DNA of 45,739 bases from a virus: the IMG/VR virus record IMGVR_UViG_3300042291_002066, positions 1-45,739 of that record; one strand, written 5' to 3'. The notes below the pieces were generated by a model. It did not search any database and was not told where the DNA came from. It saw only the letters and a program-made list of their open reading frames with translations. Made by a program: the position numbers and the translations under genes. Below, one piece after another: positions 32,677-40,672 of the stretch. Each line of letters begins with the position of its first letter. Position 1 is the first letter of the stretch.

Positions 32677-32960
32677 ATTTTAATGATTTTACTTAAACGA
32701 TTCATGATTTGATTATAGGTGTTGATAAATTCTTGGATCGTGTCATAGCTGACACTCATAGCTTCATCTCGAGCAATGGCTTCAAGCGCATTGCTTAGAC
32801 TAGTATAATATCCAAGGGTTTGTTGGTATTCTTTACCGCTTTCTCCAGCGGTAATACCTTTTTGCACCGCATAACAATAGTCATCTAATTGAATATAGTA
32901 TGGTTCAATTAGGGGGTCTTTGATATAGCGAGTGTACTGTTTGGATTCTTTTGTCCTCAT
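32673..32960 (-). CDS. Hypothetical protein, 95 aa, first gene of chaperonin operon
   Basis: Start is fixed by the leader AAATAAATGTTATG and the promoter at 32982-33013. The 95-residue product has KDPLIEPYYIQLDDYCYAV and YYTSLSNALEAIARDE, a strand then helix pattern reminiscent of small DUF proteins that occur in phages. No function known. Its stop shares ATGA with the GroES start, so it is expressed with GroES/GroEL. Confidence 0.7.
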
Positions 32961-32981
32961 AACATTTATTTAATTATAACG

Positions 32982-33013
32982 TGAATATACGACCAAAATT
33001 GCGCTAGGGCACG
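32982..33013 (-). promoter_or_regulatory. Promoter of the chaperonin operon, unusual -33 region
   Basis: TATATTCA at 32989-32982 with GTCG before it matches the common -7 pattern, but the -33 position (33013-33009) reads CGTGC instead of TTTGG. The -33 box and spacer are instead occupied by one arm of the 18-bp repeat shared with the region upstream of hsp20, suggesting an activator or repressor site. Confidence 0.65.
32995..33012 (-). repeat. Arm 1 of imperfect inverted repeat flanking hsp20
   Basis: Plus-strand AAAATTGCGCTAGGGCAC is matched by the reverse complement of 33518-33536 (AAAATTGTAGCTAGGGCAC), differing by one inserted base and one change. It overlays the -33 and spacer region of the chaperonin promoter. 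Confidence 0.7.
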
Positions 33014-33030
33014 TTTTTAATCGAAAACTA

Positions 33031-33462
33031 TTACTTTATTTTAAGTGATTTTGGTTTTGATTCTTCAGCAAACGGTACTGAAATCTTAAGAAGTCCATCT
33101 TTCATTTCAGCTGATGATTCTGGGAGATTAAACTTGGAAGCGACTTTATAACCTAAATTAAAAGAACGCTTTGCAATTCCTTTGTGAATGTATTTGCAAT
33201 CATCTACTTCACAACATGTTTCGTCCTTTGATTTATTATAACTGATTTTAAGGATATCCCCTTCGATATTGATTTCAATATCAGATTTAGTAAGACCCGT
33301 ACATGCAATTTCGAAATGCAGTCCGTCCTTATTTTCGTAAATATCTACAGGGTGGGAAATTTTGGCTTCATTAGCCGGTTGAAAGTCTAGTTCAGACTTA
33401 AAGAAATCTCTAAATAAGAGATCAAATGGTGAGATATGTCTCTCAAAAAATAATGTACTCAT
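33031..33462 (-). CDS. Small heat-shock protein (Hsp20/alpha-crystallin)
   Basis: A 143-residue Hsp20. HPVDIYENKDGLHFEIACTG opens the alpha-crystallin domain, SDIEINIEGDILKISYNKS continues it, and KRSFNLGYKV, then FNLPESSAEMKDGLLKISVP are the family signature. The N-terminal arm is short. Small heat-shock proteins hold unfolded proteins for GroEL or DnaK; T4-like cyanophages carry similar genes. It is a single gene between the clamp and the chaperonin operon, and is framed by an inverted repeat. Confidence 0.93.
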   Translation of the reverse strand: MSTLFFERHISPFDLLFRDFFKSELDFQPANEAKISHPVDIYENKDGLHFEIACTGLTKSDIEINIEGDILKISYNKSKDETCCEVDDCKYIHKGIAKRSFNLGYKVASKFNLPESSAEMKDGLLKISVPFAEESKPKSLKIK

Positions 33463-33517
33463 ATCATTTTAAATTTGTGCTGTCCGAAGATCAGCGGTTA
33501 AACATTAACATAACTTT

Positions 33518-33536
33518 GTGCCCTAGCTACAATTTT
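33518..33536 (+). repeat. Arm 2 of imperfect inverted repeat flanking hsp20
   Basis: GTGCCCTAGCTACAATTTT, inverted relative to arm 1 (32995-33012), lies 56 bases upstream of the hsp20 start. The two arms are about 505 bases apart and enclose only hsp20. No clear TTTGG or TATATTCA promoter is visible in this 93-base gap. Confidence 0.7.
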
Positions 33537-33555
33537 ATGTCCATAATAAATATTA

Positions 33556-34293
33556 TTAATTAGTGGTTCCTATAATATAGTAAGTACTTTTCCATTTATC
33601 ACCCTCAAATATAAGTCTAAGCAATCCATTTATATTTAAGCTCATATAGGCTTTATTCGCATCTTTGTTATTTGCGAATATAACGCGGATCATTTCAGAA
33701 TTGAATGGGGTGTTGAAATTATATTGGTTGCCCGTTATAACCGTATTAGGAACGATATACTCCACCTTATGTGTGTGTGTTGAGTTATCACCAAATATCA
33801 TTGTTAATACCTGCTCACCATCAAAATTTGTGGTGATAGTAAAGTTTACGTTATCGCTTTGTAGAGCATTTTTAGCCCTAATAACAGCCGAAATAGCATC
33901 TGATTCGAGGACACTTTCAACAATATAGTTGTCTGGGTCCATTACTGTACCTGGTTTTTGGATTAATAAAAGATCAGATAGTGAGTAATTAAGTTTATAA
34001 TTTGTATCCTCGATTACTAATCTACCAAATATTTTACCTATTTTTTCTAATTGTAGGTTAACATCACCCGAGGTAATAGCTAACAGTTTATCTAACTGAG
34101 AGGTATTATAAATAGCAATTTCGCAATCCTCTATATCAAAAGAAGTATGCGTTATCTCCCCAATCATATCCTTAGTGGGTGCGTTAAATTTAATTGTAAG
34201 ATGTTTATTTTGAACTGTCCATTTTACAGCATCAATCATTCCTCCCAAATTATATTTTGAGATAGTTGACTGTAGTTCTCCTTTATTTATCAT
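33556..34293 (-). CDS. Sliding clamp (T4 gp45-like)
   Basis: A 245-residue protein with alternating strands and helices of the processivity clamp fold: MIDAVKWTVQNKHLTIKF, FDIEDCEIAIYNTSQLDKLL, then VNFTITTNFDGEQVLTMIF in the second domain. Overall shape and length agree with T4 gp45 (228) and cyanophage clamps. It forms a ring that tethers DNA polymerase; in T4 it also activates late transcription. Three bases separate it from the polymerase C-part, strengthening the call. Confidence 0.88.
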   Translation of the reverse strand: MINKGELQSTISKYNLGGMIDAVKWTVQNKHLTIKFNAPTKDMIGEITHTSFDIEDCEIAIYNTSQLDKLLAITSGDVNLQLEKIGKIFGRLVIEDTNYKLNYSLSDLLLIQKPGTVMDPDNYIVESVLESDAISAVIRAKNALQSDNVNFTITTNFDGEQVLTMIFGDNSTHTHKVEYIVPNTVITGNQYNFNTPFNSEMIRVIFANNKDANKAYMSLNINGLLRLIFEGDKWKSTYYIIGTTN

Positions 34294-34296
34294 ATT

Positions 34297-35226
34297 TTAA
34301 AAACTAAAAAACATATTTCTATATGGGTTCAAATTTAATGACCAACCCAGGTCATGGTAAAAACCTTCTAGCTTACTTTCCAAAATCGATTCAAATGATT
34401 TGTGTTTATCTGCATATTCATCCAATAATATACGAATCTTTTCTGGCATATCAAAATCTAAAAATGCAAGTGCTTCAATTCTATATGGATTGTCTCTTAA
34501 ATAAATCCATTTAATCTTATCACCCTGTACAATACGAGAATGTTGTTTATCTAGACCCCAAAACGACAATAAATCATTATATTTAATAGCTGCTTTAACT
34601 GGAGCTGGTGCTTTTGATTTAATTAAAGAAAACATTTCTCCAGGTTTAGGTGCACTTTGAATATAAGCATTTAGGGTTTTTACCGAAGTTGGGTTACCTA
34701 AAATTGCAATATCGCATTCTTTAGACATTATATATTTTCTAAAATCTAAAAGCCATTTATCAATTTCACCTTGTTGGGTACCTGTAAGAGCAGATTTTAA
34801 AATCTTATTAAAAAATTTCCCAAAAATTGGTGGGAAGTTAGCTTTCATAAACTCCAGACCTTTAATATCTAGCTCGTTTTTAACTTCACCTTCTTTTTTA
34901 GTAATCCATTGAGCATATCTTCGAGTCGCTCTAAAGTAAGCCGAACGAATTATACATTCGGTCTTCATATCAAAATGATGAACAGGAACGTTAAATACGT
35001 CTGTAGACATTTCGGAATAATAATCCGTAATTAAGTCTTGATATTTAAGGGCAATTTCTTCAAGCTTGTTGTCTCTTTCCTCTTCACCCATTTCATCAAA
35101 ATTAGGATAAAGATGTCTAAGTATAGGCTCGGCATTATAATAATTGGAGTCTGTATCAACGTAGGCACAATAGTTAGTGTCCCCTTCCTTGCAAATAAAC
35201 CAAGGTGTACTTTCTAAATTAATCAT
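34297..35226 (-). CDS. DNA polymerase family B, C-terminal part (motif C, thumb)
   Basis: A 309-residue protein starting MINLESTPWFICKEGD and reaching YVDTDS at 22-27, which is motif C of family B polymerases with the two catalytic Asp. The rest corresponds to palm and thumb (KKEGEVKNELDIKGLEFMK is the typical KK...LDVKGLE region), with a C-terminal end (WSLNLNPYRNMFFSF) that may bind the clamp. It cannot act alone; it must join the N-terminal fragment at 35710-37548. Split after motif B, before motif C. Start overlaps the Smr-like gene stop by 4 bases. Confidence 0.92.
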   Translation of the reverse strand: MINLESTPWFICKEGDTNYCAYVDTDSNYYNAEPILRHLYPNFDEMGEEERDNKLEEIALKYQDLITDYYSEMSTDVFNVPVHHFDMKTECIIRSAYFRATRRYAQWITKKEGEVKNELDIKGLEFMKANFPPIFGKFFNKILKSALTGTQQGEIDKWLLDFRKYIMSKECDIAILGNPTSVKTLNAYIQSAPKPGEMFSLIKSKAPAPVKAAIKYNDLLSFWGLDKQHSRIVQGDKIKWIYLRDNPYRIEALAFLDFDMPEKIRILLDEYADKHKSFESILESKLEGFYHDLGWSLNLNPYRNMFFSF

Positions 35227-35447
35227 CCTACTACTACTATTTCTCCTAAATTATGAGACGAAATATAATACTTAAATTCATATTTGTCAAGGAAATCCAT
35301 AACTATTTCTTGCATTTTTTTAGAATTACCGGTTATAATATTTATCCCTTTAAAATCAAATTTTTGCCAAAAGAAAAAATCAATCAACTTATCCTCAACA
35401 TCAGCGTGTTTAACTCTGTGTAGATCAAGAGTTGCTTTCCTCTTCAT
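35223..35447 (-). CDS. Smr-domain-like small protein
   Basis: The start at ATG 35447 (MKRKATLDLHRVKHAD) is chosen because it gives the complete Smr pattern: LDLHRVK near the N-terminus, then INIITGNSKKMQEIVMDFL where Smr domains have T-G-x-G/S-x-x-S, and a final strand. The 74-residue product fits a single Smr domain, a nicking endonuclease or RNA-binding unit found in MutS2. The conserved G-x-G is partly replaced by GNSKKM. It is inserted between the two polymerase halves with coupled start and stop. Confidence 0.75.
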   Translation of the reverse strand: MKRKATLDLHRVKHADVEDKLIDFFFWQKFDFKGINIITGNSKKMQEIVMDFLDKYEFKYYISSHNLGEIVVVG

Positions 35448-35688
35448 TATGGAATACTCCTTCAATCTCACCTTTTTGGTTATAGATTTGTTCGGGAACA
35501 GTAATATAGAATTTTTCTCCTTTAATACTAAAGCGCCCCCCTTGTCTAAGCATTTTCCTAAAGAATAATATCTCTTTATCTGACCATTTTTCAGATTTAC
35601 TGATGATAGTATCTTTATCAAGTTTTTCATCTAATAAAAAAATAGATACTCCTGATCTGATTGTTTGTTTTGAAATTTTATTTTCCAT
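35425..35688 (-). CDS. Hypothetical protein within the split polymerase locus, 87 aa
   Basis: An 87-residue protein beginning MENKISKQTIRSGVSIFLLD. It contains WSDKEILFFRKMLRQGGRFS, which could be a winged-helix-like DNA-binding helix, and GEKFYITVPEQIYNQKGE. No family recognised. It overlaps the Smr-like gene by 23 bases and follows the polymerase N-part by 21 bases, so the two insert genes travel together. Confidence 0.65.
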   Translation of the reverse strand: MENKISKQTIRSGVSIFLLDEKLDKDTIISKSEKWSDKEILFFRKMLRQGGRFSIKGEKFYITVPEQIYNQKGEIEGVFHNEEESNS

Positions 35689-35709
35689 TATAGTGTTATT
35701 TTATTTTTA

Positions 35710-37548
35710 TTATCCAAAATTGTGTGTTGCTAAATTTCTAAAATTTTTACTATTCTCATCCCAAATTGTTTCTTTTAATTCATTTGGAATTGAACCAGAT
35801 TCTTGATATTTGGGTTGGGGGGATTGAGAAAATTCTATTTCTCCCTTCATTACTTTATTCATATGAGTGTTAGCAAACAAAGCTGATTCCTGGATAATCC
35901 GTTGACCAGATAAAGTAATACTTTCACTCAAAATTACGTTACCATATCTAAATGAACCCAAAGCTGTAGCCCCGTATAGAGAGTTCAAAAGGATTTTCAT
36001 GGTATGTTGCATCAAGTGAAATTTTTCACCGTCTGCTTTGTTGCCCGCTTTGTAGGCTTGCTTCATTTTATCTTTGTAGACGACTCTCTCGTCAAACCAT
36101 TTTGCCAAAATCGTTTTAAGTACCGAATCAAAATCTGTTCTATATAAAACCCCGTTTGCCGAGACCGCTAATCCAGATTCCCTAATTAGATTTATAATCT
36201 CATAGACTTTCATCTGCATGGTTTTACGTTTAGCATTTTGAACCGTAAACTCAAGATTAGGATCCATTTTCATTAGATCATTTAACCCGTACCTGCAATT
36301 AAAAATCTCTTTATTTTCTACTACTACTTTCTCATCCGGAATTAAAATCCGAGCCACTAACGTTTCCTTACCAATATTTAAAGACCTAATAATAGAAGGG
36401 TATAGCGAGGTTAAATCCTCGTCAAACATATACTTATATAGTCCTGCTTTAGGGCAAAACAAGTAACCACCTGCGTAATTCTTTTTAATAATAGGGTTTC
36501 TATCTCTTGGAGGAGGTATAATACCTTGAGATAATAAGTAAGCTGAAATAGCTCCGTCATGGATCATACTATTTTTATAGACGTCTGAATAGTTGATTTT
36601 ACCTTTATGTGCTAGGTTTTTTATCAAAGGTAGGTATTGGAATTTCTCGTCCAATGCCTTTAAAATCTCTACGTCCCTAAAGTTATAGGCTATAAACTTT
36701 TGTTTATCTTCTTTGAATAAACGATCCAAACTACCCTCGTACGTAATTTTTTCCATGTTTACGTACTTTTTTCCTAACGCATCTAGCTTATATGATGGTT
36801 CGTCCTTAAAGCTAAACTTTTTATGGAATTTCATGTAGTCTAAAGACTCGATACCCGCAATTTTAAGCCAACCGTCTCTATTCCATTCGGATTCATCCAT
36901 TACAATTCCGATTGGAGACAGCATGTTTGCTACTTCTTTATCAAATACATTACAAATACGGTAGTATAGGTAAGGAATATCAAAGTAATCGCTATTGTAA
37001 CCAACTAGTATATCCGGATTAATTTCGCGGAGGTGTGTTATGAATGCCTCAAGTAAGGCTTTTTCTGTTTTAACAGGAATAATCTCTCTGTTACCCTCTT
37101 TATCTTGTTGTAGCTCACCTTTTTTATCTAAAATAAGAATTTTCCATTCGTCTTTTTGCTTGTGCCACCAAGCTATTGAGGTGATTGGTTTTGGAGCACT
37201 TCGAATATAGTCTTCTGTAAGCGCTCCTCCCATTTCACATTCGATATCAAAGAATACTTCTTGGTGGGTTACGGAAGGCTCGTCATTTGTCCCGTACATA
37301 TCGATTAAAAACCTTTGGTAAGGTCTCATATCGTGAAAATGTAATTTAGGATTGTCTTTATCCCATCCGTTTATTTTACGAAGAGATTCTTGTTTAAGTC
37401 CTCTAATGTTTTTATCAGCATCATGACTATCGCACTCTAGATAAGCAGAGTATTGCCACGTAAATGTTTGATAACCACCATCATCCCATAAGTGAACTTT
37501 ATAGTTTTTATCCTTAAGGGGTTGAACAAAACAAGATTTATAACTCAT
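35710..37548 (-). CDS. DNA polymerase family B, N-terminal part (exonuclease, motifs A and B)
   Basis: A 612-residue fragment with exonuclease motifs Exo I FFDIE (99-103), Exo II NSDYFD (185-190) and Exo III YNFRD (288-292), then polymerase motif A DLTSLYPSI (378-386) and motif B K518...NSLYGA. It ends about 60 residues after motif B in a Ser/Pro/Asn-rich tail that has no match in the polymerase core. Motif C is missing and is supplied by the downstream fragment. Similar to T4 gp43 in order and length if both are added (921 against 898). Confidence 0.95.
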   Translation of the reverse strand: MSYKSCFVQPLKDKNYKVHLWDDGGYQTFTWQYSAYLECDSHDADKNIRGLKQESLRKINGWDKDNPKLHFHDMRPYQRFLIDMYGTNDEPSVTHQEVFFDIECEMGGALTEDYIRSAPKPITSIAWWHKQKDEWKILILDKKGELQQDKEGNREIIPVKTEKALLEAFITHLREINPDILVGYNSDYFDIPYLYYRICNVFDKEVANMLSPIGIVMDESEWNRDGWLKIAGIESLDYMKFHKKFSFKDEPSYKLDALGKKYVNMEKITYEGSLDRLFKEDKQKFIAYNFRDVEILKALDEKFQYLPLIKNLAHKGKINYSDVYKNSMIHDGAISAYLLSQGIIPPPRDRNPIIKKNYAGGYLFCPKAGLYKYMFDEDLTSLYPSIIRSLNIGKETLVARILIPDEKVVVENKEIFNCRYGLNDLMKMDPNLEFTVQNAKRKTMQMKVYEIINLIRESGLAVSANGVLYRTDFDSVLKTILAKWFDERVVYKDKMKQAYKAGNKADGEKFHLMQHTMKILLNSLYGATALGSFRYGNVILSESITLSGQRIIQESALFANTHMNKVMKGEIEFSQSPQPKYQESGSIPNELKETIWDENSKNFRNLATHNFG

Positions 37549-38165
37549 TAGCTAAAAAATTGCTTCAAATCTGGTTTGAAGTAATTTACTGATTTCATTA
37601 CCTTTCTGTCTCGAGTACGATATACAATATACTTGTCAACAACCTGTTCATAGTGACAGCCTTCGCCTTGTTCTTGTGAACGGATTTCAACAGTCTTTTG
37701 TGCCTCGTCTTGTGTAGAGCAAGCTTTTGAAAGATTTGATGCCTGAACTTCCATATAGGCTGGCCAAATTTTATCCTTAAGACCATGAAGCATAGCACCA
37801 TTCCCAATGGATACGTAAGCAATGTCACACAGTGCATCCAAAACTTCCACGATGTTTTCTGTTTCGCAAGCATGTTTATACTCCTCAAGTTCTTCCAGAA
37901 TGAAGTTGTAGATAAAATCCCATTCATGTTTGGCTGGTATAACTGGTTCATAGTTGTTTGGTTTATTCATTAAGCTATTGAACTCTTCAACCTCGCTGAC
38001 GAATGGTACATATTGTGAATTAAATAAATTTGCGATTCTTTCTGCTGTAATTTCAGCCCAATCCATTTCAGGATTACGAGTGGCTTCATCTCGATCATTG
38101 AATGAGCGAAGTTTACCTAAACTATTAATTAGTTCAATAGTGATTAAATCTTTAAATTGAGACAT
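37548..38165 (-). CDS. MazG-like nucleotide pyrophosphohydrolase
   Basis: A 205-residue helical protein. FILEELEEYKHA (88-99) followed by EVLDALCDIAYV (107-118) is the E-E-x-x-E ... E-x-x-D metal-binding pattern of MazG and dUTPase-2-like enzymes, which hydrolyse NTPs to NMP and PPi. In phages such enzymes alter ppGpp levels or nucleotide pools. The N-terminal 70 residues and C-terminal YFKPDLKQFF are extra. One-base overlap with the polymerase start. Confidence 0.85.
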   Translation of the reverse strand: MSQFKDLITIELINSLGKLRSFNDRDEATRNPEMDWAEITAERIANLFNSQYVPFVSEVEEFNSLMNKPNNYEPVIPAKHEWDFIYNFILEELEEYKHACETENIVEVLDALCDIAYVSIGNGAMLHGLKDKIWPAYMEVQASNLSKACSTQDEAQKTVEIRSQEQGEGCHYEQVVDKYIVYRTRDRKVMKSVNYFKPDLKQFFS

Positions 38166-38856
38166 GTCCGTTGTTGATTTTAAGTGAGTCGAAGAATTCT
38201 TTACGTGCTTGGTTATTATTGTCCATAAACACTCCAGAGGCTTTAGTAGTTACCATTGCTGCTCCTTGGTGTTTTACACCTCGGCAAGATACGCAAGAGT
38301 GAGTAGCAACCACAGTTACAATTACACCCCGATTATCTTCGCAAACCTTATCTACTGCTTGGTGAATAGCTGTTGTAAGTTGCTCTTGAATAGCTCCTCT
38401 ACGTCCAAAATGTTCTACAATGCGGTTTAGTTTACTTAATCCAATAACTCGTCCGTTTTCACCTGCAATGTATCCTATATGAACTACACCATTAATAGTT
38501 TGGTGATGGTGCGAACACATAGAGGTAAGAGGTATGTTACGTTCAATAACAATCCCATCATAACCATCTGAGGGGAATGAAGTAATCTCAGTGAATTTTT
38601 CGTAGCGGCCCTTCCACAAATCGTAAACGTATGCTTTAGCTACGCGACGGGGGGTTTCCATTGAATTAGGGTCGTTTCTCCAATCGCATTTTAAAGCATC
38701 AAGAAACTTACCAAAATGCTCGGTTGCCTCTTCTACCATCTGTTGTTTTTGCTCATCCGAGAGTGGGAAATCTCCTGCAACACCATTGGCAAAGCCGGGT
38801 TGAACACACTCTATATTGTCGTACTTCTTACGACGTTTATTTTCAATGTTTTCCAT
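38152..38856 (-). CDS. folE: GTP cyclohydrolase I
   Basis: Starting at ATG 38856 (MENIENKRRKKY), just below the promoter at 38872-38903 and leader AAAATAAGTTATATG, the 234-residue product is a complete GTP cyclohydrolase I. SMCSHHH supplies the Cys and His zinc ligands, HSCVSCRGVKHQGA the second Cys, with GYIAGENGRVIGLSKLNRIV in between. It makes dihydroneopterin triphosphate, the first step to both folates and 7-deazaguanines. The presence of QueD, QueE and QueC upstream shows the deazaguanine use. Confidence 0.95.
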   Translation of the reverse strand: MENIENKRRKKYDNIECVQPGFANGVAGDFPLSDEQKQQMVEEATEHFGKFLDALKCDWRNDPNSMETPRRVAKAYVYDLWKGRYEKFTEITSFPSDGYDGIVIERNIPLTSMCSHHHQTINGVVHIGYIAGENGRVIGLSKLNRIVEHFGRRGAIQEQLTTAIHQAVDKVCEDNRGVIVTVVATHSCVSCRGVKHQGAAMVTTKASGVFMDNNNQARKEFFDSLKINNGHVSI

Positions 38857-38871
38857 ATAACTTATTTTACG

Positions 38872-38903
38872 TAAATGTACGAAACAATCTTTACAGAGCA
38901 AAA
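38872..38903 (-). promoter_or_regulatory. Promoter (TTTTG-N19-TACATTTA)
   Basis: Minus strand: TTTTG at 38903-38899, spacer ending TTCG, TACATTTA at 38879-38872. The -33 box and part of the spacer lie in the last codons of the upstream phosphoribosyltransferase gene. Confidence 0.78.
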
Positions 38904-39415
38904 ATTGACTTCAAATTTCTTTTATAACCTCCGGTTGAATCCATCCCATAACCAATTAACCATTCGTCTTCGCATTCGAAAGCATGCCTAAATGAAGCTA
39001 CATAGCTATGTGATTCAATAGGTTTAAATTCATTTTTAGCTCGTTTTACTAAAGTAACGATATGAATTGTTTTAGCTCCTTTTAAATTAAAATATTTAGC
39101 TAAAAATTTCATAGTAGCTCCTGAATCGAAAATATCATCTATTAGATAAACGTGTTTACCATGTATTGATGTTTCAACGTCTTTAGTTAGTTGGATGCTA
39201 CCTCGTTCTTTACCTGAATATGATTTAACTCGAATAAAGTCACATTCTACATCAATGTCCATGTTGCTAACTAGATCAGAGTAAAACATAAATGCTCCGT
39301 TTAATACCCCTACCATCACTACTGGGGTGGAATCGGATTGGTGTTCTCGAGAGATTTGTTGGGCGATAATTTTAGTTTTAATATCTATATCGTGTGCTGA
39401 ATATAATTCTATCAT
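38891..39415 (-). CDS. Hypoxanthine-type phosphoribosyltransferase
   Basis: A 174-residue PRTase. VYLIDDIFDSGAT (89-101) is the PRPP-binding loop of type I PRTases, VVMVGVLNGAFMFYSDL the first substrate loop and SYSGKERGSIQLTKDV the flexible hood of hypoxanthine-guanine enzymes. It converts a purine base plus PRPP to the nucleotide. Located between queuosine-type genes and FolE, it could salvage guanine for GTP, or act on a 7-deazaguanine base; the second is speculation. Confidence 0.88.
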   Translation of the reverse strand: MIELYSAHDIDIKTKIIAQQISREHQSDSTPVVMVGVLNGAFMFYSDLVSNMDIDVECDFIRVKSYSGKERGSIQLTKDVETSIHGKHVYLIDDIFDSGATMKFLAKYFNLKGAKTIHIVTLVKRAKNEFKPIESHSYVASFRHAFECEDEWLIGYGMDSTGGYKRNLKSIFAL

Positions 39416-39546
39416 TTTTTACATTTTTTACAAATCCAAACAAAGTGAGGAATACCAAAGTTATTCCTCTCTACTCTAAATGCTGTTTTAAAAGCCACAG
39501 TATCTAAACAGTTGTGGCAAACTATATTTTCAGATTCTTTTGCCAT
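39412..39546 (-). CDS. Zinc-ribbon protein, 44 aa
   Basis: ATG at 39546 begins a 44-residue frame with CHNC and CKKC pairs separated by about 25 residues, a zinc-ribbon layout (MAKESENIVCHNCLD, later FVWICKKCKK). Its stop shares ATGA with the phosphoribosyltransferase start. Such stand-alone ribbons in phages often bind RNA polymerase or nucleic acid. Function not deducible. Confidence 0.68.
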   Translation of the reverse strand: MAKESENIVCHNCLDTVAFKTAFRVERNNFGIPHFVWICKKCKK

Positions 39547-39712
39547 AAAGAAATTCAAATTTTTCATTTTCTTTTTCTATCCCTATCCCATCTAAACTAA
39601 GATAACTTAACTTATATCCATAAGGATAAATAGCGGCTATAACTCCAGCTGGTTCAAGAACTTTAAGAGCCCAAAGTTGATGTAGGTTTTGTAGGTATCC
39701 GTGTGGTATCAT
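39530..39712 (-). CDS. Hypothetical protein, 60 aa
   Basis: A 60-residue protein starting MIPHGYLQNLHQLWALKVLE, with a hydrophobic middle (PAGVIAAIYPYGYKLSYLS) and charged end. It may be a small beta protein; the hydrophobic part is too broken for a sure membrane helix. ATGA coupling upstream and a 17-base overlap downstream support it. Confidence 0.58.
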   Translation of the reverse strand: MIPHGYLQNLHQLWALKVLEPAGVIAAIYPYGYKLSYLSLDGIGIEKENEKFEFLYGKRI

Positions 39713-39888
39713 TTTATTTCTTTTACTTCGTAAATATTACCTGAGGCAGTATTAGCCTGAAATAATTCAGTTAGCTTAAGAGCATAATCTAGTGAATCAA
39801 ATTCCATAGCAATACCCTCGCTATCATTTACTAAAATAGTACGGGGGGTATCCTGTATAGTAGTGTGTTTTAGAATTATGTAGGGCAT
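39709..39888 (-). CDS. Hypothetical protein, 59 aa
   Basis: ATG at 39888 shares TAATG with the QueE stop and its stop shares ATGA with the next gene. The 59-residue product begins MPYIILKHTTIQDTPRTILV and continues GIAMEFDSLDYALKLTELF, an alpha/beta pattern. No family recognised. Confidence 0.65.
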   Translation of the reverse strand: MPYIILKHTTIQDTPRTILVNDSEGIAMEFDSLDYALKLTELFQANTASGNIYEVKEIK

Positions 39889-40670
39889 TAGACTTCACGT
39901 TTAGTATCAAAAGCAATGATGTGTTCACGGCCTGTGAAGTTGTACATATTATCAGTACACCAGTTAATCACCATAGGGTAAACACGGATTAGTTCTTCAC
40001 GATTATCACCCGGGGGCATGATCCAGATCTTGTCTTTTGGTACCTCCAGTTCATCCATAAATGCTCTAATTTCAGTCCAAACATCTGGACGCTCAACAGG
40101 GTTAACTACTACTTTCATGTGATAATCTGAGTGATAAGCCATTGATTGCTTGATAGAATCTTTATTTAGACGTAAGCGATTATGAGTGTCAATAAAGCGT
40201 TGATCTACAATACTTCCTAAGGGTGTAGTAGCCCCCAAAACAGGTATGCTATTACTAAATTTAGGGCTGAAGCTAATAAGGCCAAGAGGGTAATCTGTTT
40301 CGACGAAAGCAGAGCCTTCAGTTTCAATAGTAATGATGATTTGTCTTTCATTTGCAAAATGGGTTAGTTCATTTACAATAGTGGGATGCATAGTAGGAGA
40401 ACCTCCCGTTAGCATCATCTCCTTAATTTCAGGATTAGCATCGTAAATATTAATAATATCCTGGAAGCTGTATTTGCCTTTTTCAGGGTGAATGCTTGTG
40501 TACCATGAATCGCACCAACCACCTTCACCGAAGTAACAGCGGTGGGTACAACCCGTGGTGCGGACAGCAACAGTAGGACGACCTGCACGGCTACCTTCTG
40601 ATTGGATACAAGTGTATAGTTCTACGATAGGTAGAATTTTATTATAGTCTTCTATTCTTTTTATTGCCAT
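39888..40670 (-). CDS. queE: 7-carboxy-7-deazaguanine synthase (QueE), radical SAM
   Basis: A 260-residue radical SAM protein. C41-x3-C45-x7-C53 (CTHRCYFGEGGWC) binds the 4Fe-4S cluster; the last Cys is followed by Asp as in QueE, and the spacing is wider than the standard C-x3-C-x2-C, as in several QueE. YTCIQSEGSRAGRPTVAVRTTG is the QueE N-terminal motif, MMLTGGSPTMHP the SAM-binding strand. It converts CPH4 to 7-carboxy-7-deazaguanine. Substrate is delivered by QueD, encoded 2 bases upstream. Confidence 0.92.
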   Translation of the reverse strand: MAIKRIEDYNKILPIVELYTCIQSEGSRAGRPTVAVRTTGCTHRCYFGEGGWCDSWYTSIHPEKGKYSFQDIINIYDANPEIKEMMLTGGSPTMHPTIVNELTHFANERQIIITIETEGSAFVETDYPLGLISFSPKFSNSIPVLGATTPLGSIVDQRFIDTHNRLRLNKDSIKQSMAYHSDYHMKVVVNPVERPDVWTEIRAFMDELEVPKDKIWIMPPGDNREELIRVYPMVINWCTDNMYNFTGREHIIAFDTKREV

Positions 40671-40672
40671 AA

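Noticed and set aside
35226-35710. Intein or group I intron as cause of the polymerase split
   Set aside because: Neither fragment shows intein ends (Cys/Ser start, His-Asn end), and the gap is filled by two coupled coding frames rather than a structured RNA; not fully excluded.
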